Shown: one piece after another, positions 9,920 through 17,931 of the stretch
How the letters are laid out: each line of letters begins with the position of its first letter
Numbering within the stretch: the first letter of the stretch is position 1
Origin: Microbacterium protaetiae
GTDB taxonomy: Bacteria > Actinomycetota > Actinomycetes > Actinomycetales > Microbacteriaceae
Direction: 5' to 3'
NCBI RefSeq assembly: GCF_004135285.1
Contig: NZ_CP035494.1
Location: 2,046,001-2,110,000 of the forward strand
DNA length: 64,000 bases
Notes under the pieces: generated by a model
Seen by the model: only the letters and a program-made list of their open reading frames with translations
The model's database searches: none
What the model was told of the DNA's origin: nothing
Program-made: the position numbers and the translations under genes

Positions 9920-12417
9920 GCGCAGAGCTGTTCCGCGACATCCACGCCCCGCTGGCCGAGCGCGCCCGCGATCTGCTCGACCGGCTCACCTCCGACGAGC
10001 GCATCGCCCTGCTGCATCAGGTGCAGCCGGCCATCGAACGGTTGGGGATGGCCGAATTCCACACCGGGTGCGAGGCGCTGCACGGCGTGGCGTGGCTGGG
10101 TAGGGCGACGGTGTTCCCGCAGCCGGTCGGCATGGCCGCGACGTGGAACACCGAGCTGCTGCGTCGCATCGGCGAGGTCACCGGTACCGAGGTGCGCGCC
10201 AAGCATGCCGAGAACCCGCTGGTGAGCCTGAATGTCTGGGCGCCGGTGGTCAACACCCTGCGCCACCCCGGCTGGGGGCGCAACGAAGAGGGCTACAGCG
10301 AAGACCCGCACCTGACCGCGCACTTCGGTGCGGCCTATGCGCGGGGCATGCGCGGCGACCACGAGCGGGTGTGGAAGACCGTCCCCACCCTCAAGCACTT
10401 CCTCGCCTACGACAACGAGACCGACCGGTCGACGACCTCGTCCCAGATGTCGCCGCGCACGCTGCACGAAGAAGAACTGCCCGCCTTCCGCGAGCCGCTC
10501 GAGACCCAGGCGGCCGGGGCGATGATGCTCGCCTACAACCGGGTCAACGGCACCCCGGCGCACACCCAGCCCGAGCTGGTCGCCGAGGCCCGCACCTGGA
10601 GCGACGCGTCGATCGCGGTGGTCTCGGATGCCGGGGCCCCGACCTTCGTCGTGTCGCTGCAGCACGCCCAGCCCGACCACGCGCACGGGGCGGCGGCGCT
10701 GATCCGCGGCGGCATGGACTCGTTCACCGACCACGACGCCGACGCGAACCCCACGATCACGCACGTGCGCGAGGCGCTCGCGCAGGGCCTGCTCAGCACC
10801 GACGACATCGACCAGGCTGTGCTGCGTCTGCTTGAGCTGCGCCTGCGCACCGGCGAGTTCGACGGCGACGACGACCCGTACCGGGCGATCGGCGCCGACG
10901 CGATCGACGCGCCGGGCGCGCGGGAGCTGGCCCGCGAGGCGGTCGCCCGCTCGGTGGTCGTGCTGCGCAACGACGCCTCCGTGCTGCCGTTGGGTGCGCC
11001 GTCGCGCATCGCCGTGGTCGGGCCGCTGGCCGATGCGGTGCTCACCGACTGGTACGCGGGCACCCCGCCGTATTCGGTCGGCATCGCCCAGGGGCTGGCC
11101 GACCGGTATCCGTCCGCCCAGGTGGAGACGGTCACCGGCGCCGACACCATTGCGCTGATCGCTCCCGACGGCGGCTACGTCGCAGCCGATGTCGACGGAC
11201 AGGTCGTCGACACCTCGGGTACGACGGCGGATGCCGCATCCCGGTGGGATGTCACGGACTGGGGTGACGGCATCCTCACGCTGCGTTCGCACGCCAGCGG
11301 CAGGCTGCTCACCGGCGGAGCCTGGCCGATGCGCGCCGACGCCGACCGGGTCGGCGGGTGGATCGTGCAGGAGAGCTTCCGTGCCCACGTGCACGCCGAC
11401 GGCTCGTGGTCGCTGCTGCACCTGGGCTCGGGCCGATGGGTGCGCGTCGCGCTCGGCGGCGGACTGCTGCTGGCCGAAGCGCGCACTCTCGCCGATGCGA
11501 CCCGGTTCGGCGTGCGCACGGTGCGCTCGGGGGCGCAGGCGGTGGCCGATGCCGCGGCCGCCGCCGATGTCGTCGTCGTGGCCGTCGGCAACGACCCGCA
11601 CCTGTCGGGGCGCGAGACCGAGGACCGCCCGCACCTGTTCCTGCCGTCATCGGCGGTGGGCGTGTGGCGTGCAGCGCGCGAGGTGAACCCGAACGCGGTG
11701 CTGACGATCGTCTCGAGCTTCCCGTACGTGCTCGGTCCCGGCACAGCCGACGCCGAGACCGTCGTGTGGACCAGCCACGGCGGGCAGGAGCTCGGCCACG
11801 GCGTGGCCGATGTGCTCAGCGGCGACCGTGAGCCCGAGGGGCGGCTGGCCCAGTCATGGCCGGCCGACTCGGCGCAGGCCGGTGACCTGTTCGACTACGA
11901 CACGCTGCGCCAGCAGGCCACGTACCGGCATCAGCCGGCCCCGTACGCCTTCGCCTTCGGGCACGGGCTCACATACACGACCGTGGCGTACGAGGGCGTG
12001 ACGCTGGATGCCGCTGCCGCCGATGCGCCGGCGGCGTTGCTGCGGCATCCCTTGTTCGCTCCGCGGGATGACGACCATGTCGTGACGGCCACCGTTCGGG
12101 TGCACAACGAGGGCTCGCGCCCCGCCGAGGAACTCGTGCAGCTGTACGCGCAGGCCTCGGGCTTCGACATCCCGACCCCGCGCCGCCTGCTCGTCGCATA
12201 CGCGCGCGTGCGCCTCGAGCCGGGTGAGCTCCGCGAGGTGTCGTTGTCGTTCGCTCTCGAGCGGTTGGCGGTGTGGGATGCCGCGGCTCAGGTCTCCGGC
12301 GCCGCGGACGATTGGCTGCACGCCGGCGCGCTGCGCGTGCAGCCGGGGGTCTATGCCCTGGCCGCAGGCCCGTCGGCCGACGACCTTCCGGTGTCGGCCG
12401 ACCTCACCGTGCGCTGA
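9916..12417 (+). CDS. GH3 family beta-glucosidase with inserted beta-trefoil-like domain
   Basis: An 833-residue GH3 enzyme and the last gene of the operon. The N-terminal barrel carries KHFLAYDNE (about 160-168) and the nucleophile motif VVSDAGAP (D238). The C-terminal alpha/beta sandwich follows from about 340, and a fibronectin-III-like domain covers 690-833. Between about 410 and 535 a segment that GH3 does not need (from IALIAPDGGYVAADVDG to DATRFGVRTV) looks like a fascin/ricin-type beta-trefoil and may bind carbohydrate. The expected role is hydrolysis of the exposed beta-glucan backbone after fucose, galactose and xylose are removed; beta-xylosidase activity is an alternative. No signal peptide is present. 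Confidence 0.92.
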   Translation: MSAELFRDIHAPLAERARDLLDRLTSDERIALLHQVQPAIERLGMAEFHTGCEALHGVAWLGRATVFPQPVGMAATWNTELLRRIGEVTGTEVRAKHAENPLVSLNVWAPVVNTLRHPGWGRNEEGYSEDPHLTAHFGAAYARGMRGDHERVWKTVPTLKHFLAYDNETDRSTTSSQMSPRTLHEEELPAFREPLETQAAGAMMLAYNRVNGTPAHTQPELVAEARTWSDASIAVVSDAGAPTFVVSLQHAQPDHAHGAAALIRGGMDSFTDHDADANPTITHVREALAQGLLSTDDIDQAVLRLLELRLRTGEFDGDDDPYRAIGADAIDAPGARELAREAVARSVVVLRNDASVLPLGAPSRIAVVGPLADAVLTDWYAGTPPYSVGIAQGLADRYPSAQVETVTGADTIALIAPDGGYVAADVDGQVVDTSGTTADAASRWDVTDWGDGILTLRSHASGRLLTGGAWPMRADADRVGGWIVQESFRAHVHADGSWSLLHLGSGRWVRVALGGGLLLAEARTLADATRFGVRTVRSGAQAVADAAAAADVVVVAVGNDPHLSGRETEDRPHLFLPSSAVGVWRAAREVNPNAVLTIVSSFPYVLGPGTADAETVVWTSHGGQELGHGVADVLSGDREPEGRLAQSWPADSAQAGDLFDYDTLRQQATYRHQPAPYAFAFGHGLTYTTVAYEGVTLDAAAADAPAALLRHPLFAPRDDDHVVTATVRVHNEGSRPAEELVQLYAQASGFDIPTPRRLLVAYARVRLEPGELREVSLSFALERLAVWDAAAQVSGAADDWLHAGALRVQPGVYALAAGPSADDLPVSADLTVR

Positions 12418-12447
12418 GTGCAGGTCGGCCGCTGTTCGTCGACCTCG

Positions 12448-12507
12448 TTCTCGGCACCGCTGTTCTCGGCACCACCGTTCTCGGCACCACGATTCTCGGC
12501 ACCACGA
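12448..12507. repeat. 15-bp tandem repeat, four copies
   Basis: Four head-to-tail copies of TTCTCGGCACCACGA with small changes. They run directly into the 20-bp array. The segment is non-coding and starts about 30 bp after the GH3 stop. Confidence 0.8.
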
Positions 12508-12650
12508 CGGGTGCGAGGGCATCACGACGGGTGCGAGGGCATCACGACGGGTGCGAGGGCATCACGACGGGTGCGAGGGCATCACGACGGGTGCGAGGGC
12601 ATCACGACGGGTGCGAGGGCATCACGACGGGTGCGAGGGCATCACGACGG
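12501..12650. repeat. 20-bp perfect tandem repeat (VNTR-like), seven copies
   Basis: The unit ATCACGACGGGTGCGAGGGC occurs seven times with almost no divergence, followed by a degenerate half copy (12641-12650). There are no spacers. The near-identity implies recent expansion, so copy number probably varies between strains. Confidence 0.92.
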
Positions 12651-12699
12651 GCGCGACCCTCGGCTCCGTCCGGCTGGCGAGTCTGTTCGCCGTCCCATT

Positions 12700-13015
12700 T
12701 CGTCGCTTGACCATTCTGAAGCGACGCTTTGGGTCGGCGGATGCCGGGCTGCCGGCCTGGTGCTGTCCCGTGTGGTCGCTTGACGGTTCTGAAGCGACGC
12801 TTTGGGCCGGGGGATGCCGCGACGGACGCCGGGACGGCTCCCGGCCTGGTGCCGTCGCGTGTGGTCGCTTGACCGCTCGGAAGCGACATTTTGTGCCGGG
12901 GGATGCCGGGCTGCCGACCTGGTGCCGTCCCGTATGGTCGCTTGACGGGTGCGAAGCGACGCTTTGGGCCGGGGGATGCCGCGGCGGATGCCGGGACCGC
13001 TGCCGGCATCGGAAG
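12700..13015. repeat. 73-bp palindrome-containing repeat, four copies
   Basis: Each copy starts with an inverted repeat GTCGCTT...AAGCGAC (loop about 10 nt), then GCTTTGGGCCGGGGGATGCCG and a GC-rich tail. The palindromes start near 12703, 12776, 12865 and 12938, giving spacings of 73, 89 and 73; the 89-bp unit carries a 16-bp insertion. No gene is visible between 12418 and 13081. Confidence 0.85.
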
Positions 13016-13049
13016 CCCTCGGCGTGTCACGGCTCCCGGGTGGCATCCT

Positions 13050-13072
13050 GCACGGGCCGGCGGAGCCCGTGC
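13050..13072 (-). terminator. Terminator-like hairpin after the dehydrogenase operon
   Basis: GCACGGGC and GCCCGTGC form a perfect 8-bp stem around a 7-nt loop, about 10 bp downstream of the stop codon at 13082 on the minus strand. It has no U-tract, which is common in high-GC actinobacteria. Confidence 0.6.
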
Positions 13073-13081
13073 GGCCGCGGC

Positions 13082-13564
13082 TCAGGCGCCGACGGCGGCC
13101 AGCACGAGCCCGGTCGGGATGCTGACGGCCAGCACGACGGCGACGACGCGGAACGCCCACACCAGCACGGGGTGCGCGGGCGCGCCCCGGCGGGTCGCGA
13201 TGATGATCAGGATCAGCGCGATCACCAGCAGCGCTCCGCCGGTGAACGTGAGGGCGAGCAGGCCCGACAGCTGCCCGGCCAGCACACCGATGCTGCCGAG
13301 GTTGAACAGTGCGAACGCCGCCCAGGTCAGCGGCATCCGCGCGCGCTGCGCGAGCCAGCCCATCGCCGCACCCACCACGCCCTGTGCGACGCCGCCGACG
13401 AGCACCATGTAGGCCGTCGCCCATGCTGTCTTCTCGGTGGTCGAGTAGGCGGTCGCCGCGGCCAGCAGGCCGCCCGCGACCACGAACACGAGCGCCGCGA
13501 CGAAGAACGGGAGCGCCCGGCGCAGGGCACCGGACGCTCCCGTCATGGTTGCAGAACCGCTCAC
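13082..13564 (-). CDS. Four- to five-TM membrane protein of unknown function
   Basis: A 160-residue hydrophobic protein with membrane segments near residues 18-38, 47-68, 78-100, 105-124 and 137-158. I do not recognise the family. The GTG start at 13564 overlaps the stop of the E2 gene (GTGA), so it is probably translationally coupled; the ATG at 13546 is an alternative start. It is last in the operon and is followed by a hairpin. Its link with pyruvate metabolism is positional only. Confidence 0.75.
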   Translation of the reverse strand: MSGSATMTGASGALRRALPFFVAALVFVVAGGLLAAATAYSTTEKTAWATAYMVLVGGVAQGVVGAAMGWLAQRARMPLTWAAFALFNLGSIGVLAGQLSGLLALTFTGGALLVIALILIIIATRRGAPAHPVLVWAFRVVAVVLAVSIPTGLVLAAVGA

Positions 13565-14895
13565 ACCAGGATCCGCAGCGGCTCGGTGAGTAGCCCGGTG
13601 AGATCCTTCAGGAAGGCGGCGGCGCCTGCCCCGTCGAGCACGCGGTGGTCGACCGTGATGGTCAGCCGCGTGCGCGGACGGATCTGCACCTCGCCGTCGA
13701 CGACCACAGCCTCATCGGCGGTGCCGCCCACGGCGACGATGATCGCCTCGGGCGGGTTGATCACCGCAGTGAACTGATCCACACCGAACATGCCGAGGTT
13801 CGACACCGAGATGGTGCCGCCGCTCATCTCGTCGAGCTTCAGACGGCCGGCACGGGCGCGGGTGGCGAGGTCCTTGACCTCGGCGCCGATGGTGGAGACC
13901 GACTTCTTGTCGGCGTCCTTGACCACCGGCACGACCAGGCCGTCGTCGAGCGCGACGGCCACGCCGACGTTCACGTGCTTGTGCTGCAGGATCACGTCAC
14001 CGCCGAACGAGGCGTTGGCCTCGGGGTGCATCGCCAGCGCCACGGCCACCGCTCGCACGATGAGGTCGTTGACGCTGACCTTCACGCCCGAGTCGGCCAG
14101 GCGCGTGTTGATGTCGCGACGCACCTCGGTCAGCCGCGACGCGTCGACGACGCTGGTCAGCTGGAACACCGGTACCAGCGCGGCCTCGGTCAGCCGACGC
14201 GCGGTGACCTTGCGGATCTGCGACATCGGCACGCGCTCGTCGTCGTCCTGCGCAGTGCCGACGGGGGCAGCGGATGCCGCAGCCGGCGTGGCCTGCGGTT
14301 CGGGCGCTGTCGGCGCGGCCGGGGCCGCCGCGGGCTTGCCGCCCGATCCGATCAGCTGCTCGATGTCGGCGCGCACGATGCGCCCGCCGGGGCCCGAGCC
14401 GGTCACGGTCGCCAGGTCGATGCCGTGGGTGCGCGCCAGCGAGCGCACGAGCGGCGTGGCCTTGATCTTGCCGCCGGGCTCGGCCGCGCCGGGGGCGCTG
14501 TCGGGGGCTTCGGCCTCGGACTCGTCGGCCGGGGTCTCGGCCGTCTTCGCGGGCTCCGCTTCCGGCTCTTCCGCCGCGGCCTCGGCCGCTTCGGCCTCGG
14601 GCTTGGCCGCAGGCTCAGCCGCGGCATCCGAAGACCCTCCCGACGACGAGCCGGAACCCGACCCGTCGCCGATGATGGCGATGGGCGCGCCGATGGCGAC
14701 GTTCTCGCCCGGCTGCACGAGGATCTTCTCCAGCACGCCGCCCTCGTAGGCCTCCAGGTCCATCACGGCCTTGTCGGTCTCGATCTCGGCGATCACGTCA
14801 CCGCGACTCACGGTGTCGCCCTCGGCCTTGAGCCACTGGGCGATGGCGCCCTCGGTCATGGTGTCCGACAGGCGCGGCATGAACACATCAGGCAT
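13561..14895 (-). CDS. pdhC: Dihydrolipoamide acyltransferase, E2 of a 2-oxoacid dehydrogenase complex
   Basis: A 444-residue E2 subunit that transfers the acyl group from lipoyl-lysine to CoA. Domain order: one lipoyl domain (1-78, lipoylated K42 in ETDKAVMDLE), an Ala/Glu/Pro-rich linker, a peripheral subunit-binding domain (144-182, KATPLVRSLARTHGID), a second linker and the catalytic core (about 225-444, H417 and D421 in DHRVLDG). The ATG at 14895 follows AAGGGGGA, and the gap to E1 beta is 17 nt. No E3 (lipoamide dehydrogenase) gene is present, so a shared E3 elsewhere is expected. The partner subunits point to pyruvate; acetoin or branched-chain oxoacids are possible. Confidence 0.93.
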   Translation of the reverse strand: MPDVFMPRLSDTMTEGAIAQWLKAEGDTVSRGDVIAEIETDKAVMDLEAYEGGVLEKILVQPGENVAIGAPIAIIGDGSGSGSSSGGSSDAAAEPAAKPEAEAAEAAAEEPEAEPAKTAETPADESEAEAPDSAPGAAEPGGKIKATPLVRSLARTHGIDLATVTGSGPGGRIVRADIEQLIGSGGKPAAAPAAPTAPEPQATPAAASAAPVGTAQDDDERVPMSQIRKVTARRLTEAALVPVFQLTSVVDASRLTEVRRDINTRLADSGVKVSVNDLIVRAVAVALAMHPEANASFGGDVILQHKHVNVGVAVALDDGLVVPVVKDADKKSVSTIGAEVKDLATRARAGRLKLDEMSGGTISVSNLGMFGVDQFTAVINPPEAIIVAVGGTADEAVVVDGEVQIRPRTRLTITVDHRVLDGAGAAAFLKDLTGLLTEPLRILV

Positions 14896-14912
14896 AGCTC
14901 ACGGTCCCCCTT

Positions 14913-15938
14913 CTAGCGCGCGAACCGCGTCGCATCGAGCTGTTCGTTGATGACTCGGATGAGCGCATCCGCATCAGGAAGTGCGATCTTCTCCAGCGAC
15001 TTCGCGTACGGCAGCGGAATCTCCGCGGCCGCCACGCGACGTACCGGGGCATCGAGGTAGTCGAATGCGCCCTCCTGGATGGTCGCGGCAAGTTCCGCGC
15101 CGATCCCGTAGGTGAGCCAGTCGTCTTCGAGCACGACGGCCTTGCCGGTCTTCATGACCGAGCGGCACACCGTCTCGCGGTCGAGCGGGCGCAGGCTGCA
15201 CAGGTCGACGACCTCGACCGAGATGCCCTGCGACTCGAGACGCTTGGCGACGTCGTTGGCGATGACGGCCGCCCGCGAATAGCTCACGACCGTGATGTCG
15301 GTGCCCGGGTGGGTGACCTTGGCCTTGCCGAACTCGGCGACCTGCTCGCCCTCGGGCACCTCGCCCTTGGTGTTGTACAACGACAGGTTCTCCAGCAGCA
15401 GCACCGGGTCGTCGTCGCGGATCGCGGCGGTGAGCATCGCCTTCGCGTCGGCCGGAGTCGACGGTGCCAGCACCTTCAGTCCGGGAACGCTGGCGTACCA
15501 GGCCTCGATGTTCTGCGAGTGCGTCGCCGCCAGCTGCTGCCCGCCGCCACCGGGCGTGCGGATCACCATCGGCACCGAGGTCTGCCCGCCGAACATGCCG
15601 TAGATCTTGGCCGCGTGGTTCACGATCTGGTCGATCGCTATCAGCGAGAAGTTCAGCGTCATGATCTCGACGACCGGGCGCATGCCGAGCATGGCCGCGC
15701 CGATCGCAGCTCCTACGAAGCCTTCTTCGGCGATGGGAGTGTCACGTACGCGCTCCGGGCCGAATTCCTTCAGCATGCCCGCGGTGATCTTGTACGAGCC
15801 CTCGAACTTGCCGATCTCCTCGCCGAGCAAGAAGACCTTCTCGTCGCGCAGCATCTCCGTGCGCAGCGTGTCGTGCAGCGCCTGACGGTAGGTGATCTCG
15901 GGGGCGGATGCCGCCTGCTTGTCTGCGTTCTCAGCCAT
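14913..15938 (-). CDS. pdhB: 2-oxoacid (pyruvate) dehydrogenase E1 component, beta subunit
   Basis: A 341-residue E1 beta subunit. It pairs with E1 alpha in an alpha2beta2 thiamine-diphosphate enzyme that decarboxylates the 2-oxoacid and acylates the E2 lipoyl group. Family sequences visible: LLGEEIGKFEGSYKITAG near residue 40, DTPIAEEGFVGAAIGAAMLG, the cofactor-side RTPGGGGQQLAATHSQ, and a C-terminal transketolase domain. The ATG at 15938 is chosen because AGGAGG lies 10 nt upstream; the frame extends to 15983 but would overlap E1 alpha. Only 5 nt separate it from the E1 alpha stop. Confidence 0.94.
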   Translation of the reverse strand: MAENADKQAASAPEITYRQALHDTLRTEMLRDEKVFLLGEEIGKFEGSYKITAGMLKEFGPERVRDTPIAEEGFVGAAIGAAMLGMRPVVEIMTLNFSLIAIDQIVNHAAKIYGMFGGQTSVPMVIRTPGGGGQQLAATHSQNIEAWYASVPGLKVLAPSTPADAKAMLTAAIRDDDPVLLLENLSLYNTKGEVPEGEQVAEFGKAKVTHPGTDITVVSYSRAAVIANDVAKRLESQGISVEVVDLCSLRPLDRETVCRSVMKTGKAVVLEDDWLTYGIGAELAATIQEGAFDYLDAPVRRVAAAEIPLPYAKSLEKIALPDADALIRVINEQLDATRFAR

Positions 15939-15943
15939 CAGCG

Positions 15944-17209
15944 TCACGCCTCCTTTCCTGCGCCGACCGGTTCCCTGTCCCACCCGGCGGGCAGCACGGG
16001 GTCGCCCGGCATGAGCCGGGAGGCGTTGGGGACATCGGTCGCATACGTGAAGTCGAACAGCGTCGAGGCTGCCGGTTCGGGACTGGAGTCGGCGAACGCT
16101 ATCGCGTCGGCGACCTGCTTGGCTGCGTCGCCCTCGATCTTCTCGGCCTGCTTCTCGTCGAGCAGGCCGTCGGCGACCAGTTGCGCGCGGTACGGCGGCA
16201 ACGGGTCGTGCTCCTTGAGCTCGGCGACCTCTTCTTTGCTGCGGTAGCGGGCCGGGTCGACGACCGAGTGGCCGCGCAGACGGTACGACATGACCTCGAG
16301 GATGCCGGGCTGCCGGTTCTCGCGCGCGTCGTTCAGCATCTCGTCGGCAGCCTGACGGACGGCCTCGGGGTCGCTGCCGTCCACGCGGCGGCCGGGGATG
16401 CGGTACGAGCAGCCGCGCTTGTACAGCTCGGGCTCACCCGACGCGGCCTCGACGGTGGTGGCCATGCCCAGACCGTTGTTGATGATCACGTAGACGATCG
16501 GCAGCTTCCAGATCGCCGCGATGTTCAGCGCCTCGTGGAAGGCGCCGATGTTGGTCGTGCCGTCGCCCATCTGACACATGACCGCGTCGGCGTCGGGGCC
16601 CGGCTTCTGCTGCAGCGTCAACGCGAGTGCGGCACCCGTGGCCGGCGGGATCTGCCCGCCGACGATGCCGTAGCCGCCGAGCATGCGCTTGGAGGCGTCG
16701 TACATGTGCATCGAGCCGCCCAGGCCCTTCGAGACACCGTCACTGCGGCCGAACAGCTCGGCCATGACACGGTCGGCGCCCATGCCGCGGGCGATGGCGT
16801 AGCCATGATCGCGGTAGTTCGTGAACAGGTAATCGGTCGGACGAAGAGCCGTCATCAGCCCGACGACCGTCGGCTCTTCACCGAGGTTCAGGTGGCAGTA
16901 GCCGCCGATCTTCGCGCGCTGATACATCTCACCCGCCCGCTGTTCGAACTCGCGGATGAGCGCCATCTCCCGGTAGTAGTCGACGCGGGTCGCGGCATCC
17001 GCACCCGTGACCTTCTTCGCGGTGGGTGGCTTTGCGCCCGCGCTCTTCTTCGGGGGCGCCTTCGTGCCGGCGGATGCCGCGCTGCGCGCGCGGGTACTCG
17101 CCTGGCCCGTCTTCGTCCTTCCTGTCGTCGTCTTCGCGCCGTCCGCACGCGCCGAGCCGCTTGAAGCGGCCTTTTTCTCGCGCTGCGGATCCTGCGTTCG
17201 TCCGGCCAT
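15944..17209 (-). CDS. pdhA: 2-oxoacid (pyruvate) dehydrogenase E1 component, alpha subunit, with basic N-terminal tail
   Basis: A 421-residue E1 alpha subunit carrying the ThDP-binding motif GDGTTNIGAFHEA ending in NN, and the phosphorylation-loop region RLRGHSVVDPARYRSKEE. GGSMHMYD...LGGYGIVGGQIP resembles pyruvate or acetoin E1 alpha more than branched-chain E1 alpha. Residues 1 to about 75 form an unusual tail rich in Lys, Ala, Thr and Ser (TKAPPKKSAGAKPPTAKK), resembling histone H1 tails; the family core begins at DYYREMALIREFEQR. The ATG at 17209 follows GAAAGGGA; the upstream frame to 17236 lacks support. It starts 48 nt after the CBS gene and is probably in the same transcript. Confidence 0.93.
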   Translation of the reverse strand: MAGRTQDPQREKKAASSGSARADGAKTTTGRTKTGQASTRARSAASAGTKAPPKKSAGAKPPTAKKVTGADAATRVDYYREMALIREFEQRAGEMYQRAKIGGYCHLNLGEEPTVVGLMTALRPTDYLFTNYRDHGYAIARGMGADRVMAELFGRSDGVSKGLGGSMHMYDASKRMLGGYGIVGGQIPPATGAALALTLQQKPGPDADAVMCQMGDGTTNIGAFHEALNIAAIWKLPIVYVIINNGLGMATTVEAASGEPELYKRGCSYRIPGRRVDGSDPEAVRQAADEMLNDARENRQPGILEVMSYRLRGHSVVDPARYRSKEEVAELKEHDPLPPYRAQLVADGLLDEKQAEKIEGDAAKQVADAIAFADSSPEPAASTLFDFTYATDVPNASRLMPGDPVLPAGWDREPVGAGKEA

Positions 17210-17257
17210 TGTCGAATCCCTTTCACCGAACAACACGGCTTGTGACCGCGTGCCTCG

Positions 17258-17752
17258 TCAGGGACCGGGCGGCTGCTCCTGCAACACGAACCGGTCCTCG
17301 CTTCCGCCGCATTTCGGGCACACCAGCGGCGGGTGCGCGCCGCGGATGGTTTCTCCGCAGACGCCGCACGCCCATTCCAGAATCCGGCCGACCAGGTCAT
17401 GCCGGCTGAGTATTCCGACCAGTCGGCCGGAGGAAAGCACCGGGACACGACGGATGCCCGAACCCACGAGGATCCGGCGCACCTGCTCGATATCGGTGTC
17501 GGTGGTGACGCTGATCACCGCGGTGGTCATGACATCGTGCGCGGTACGACCGCCGCGCGTGAGCATGTCGAGCTCACTGACCAGTCCGAGCACGGCGCCG
17601 GCGTCGTCGATGACCGGTACCGCGCTGATGCGCGAGGTCGTCAGCGTGTCGGCGATGCGCGCCACAGGAGTGTCGGCTGTCACTGTGATCACCGGTGCGG
17701 TCATCACCTGACCGGCCGTGATACCCGCCGCCGAACCTGTACCTGGCTCCAT
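17258..17752 (-). CDS. Tandem CBS-domain protein with C-terminal zinc ribbon
   Basis: A 164-residue protein. Residues 12-65 and 70-125 are two CBS motifs (VMTAPVITVTADTPVARIAD; VMTTAVISVTTDTDIEQVRR), which in other proteins bind adenine nucleotides. The C terminus has two CxxC pairs (CGVCGETIRG, CPKCGG), suggesting a zinc ribbon or rubredoxin-like knuckle. The ATG at 17752 follows GAGGTGGTGAC; the longer frame to 17908 is not supported. It is the first gene before pdhABC, so it may sense energy charge and tune the complex or its expression. That role is inferred from position only. Confidence 0.88.
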   Translation of the reverse strand: MEPGTGSAAGITAGQVMTAPVITVTADTPVARIADTLTTSRISAVPVIDDAGAVLGLVSELDMLTRGGRTAHDVMTTAVISVTTDTDIEQVRRILVGSGIRRVPVLSSGRLVGILSRHDLVGRILEWACGVCGETIRGAHPPLVCPKCGGSEDRFVLQEQPPGP

Positions 17753-17918
17753 GTCACCACCTCTGTCCCTGTATCGCAGATTATCAGTCCCGCCGCCTCG
17801 GTGGATGCCGGTGTCCCGGGACAAACGCGGCCGCGCGCTCTTCAGCCGCGCGCGAATCATCCTCGCGATGTACATCGGCCGCGACTTCAGGCCGATGTGC
17901 CGGGGCATGACCGCTCCG

Positions 17919-17924
17919 TAGCGT
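17919..17924 (+). promoter_or_regulatory. -10 box for leaderless start of the ABC ATPase
   Basis: TAGCGT lies 7 nt before the ATG at 17932, the spacing expected for a leaderless transcript. The 179-bp gap to the CBS gene would hold both divergent promoters; minus-strand GATAAT near 17779-17784 is a possible -10 for the CBS operon. Confidence 0.5.
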
Positions 17925-17931
17925 CGAAGGC

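Noticed and set aside
12501..12650. Possible CRISPR array
   Set aside because: Repeats are contiguous with no spacers and no cas genes are near.
17753..17931. DosR-like sites (GGGAC repeats) in the divergent promoter region
   Set aside because: The GGGAC blocks do not form the expected palindrome spacing, so the match is not convincing.
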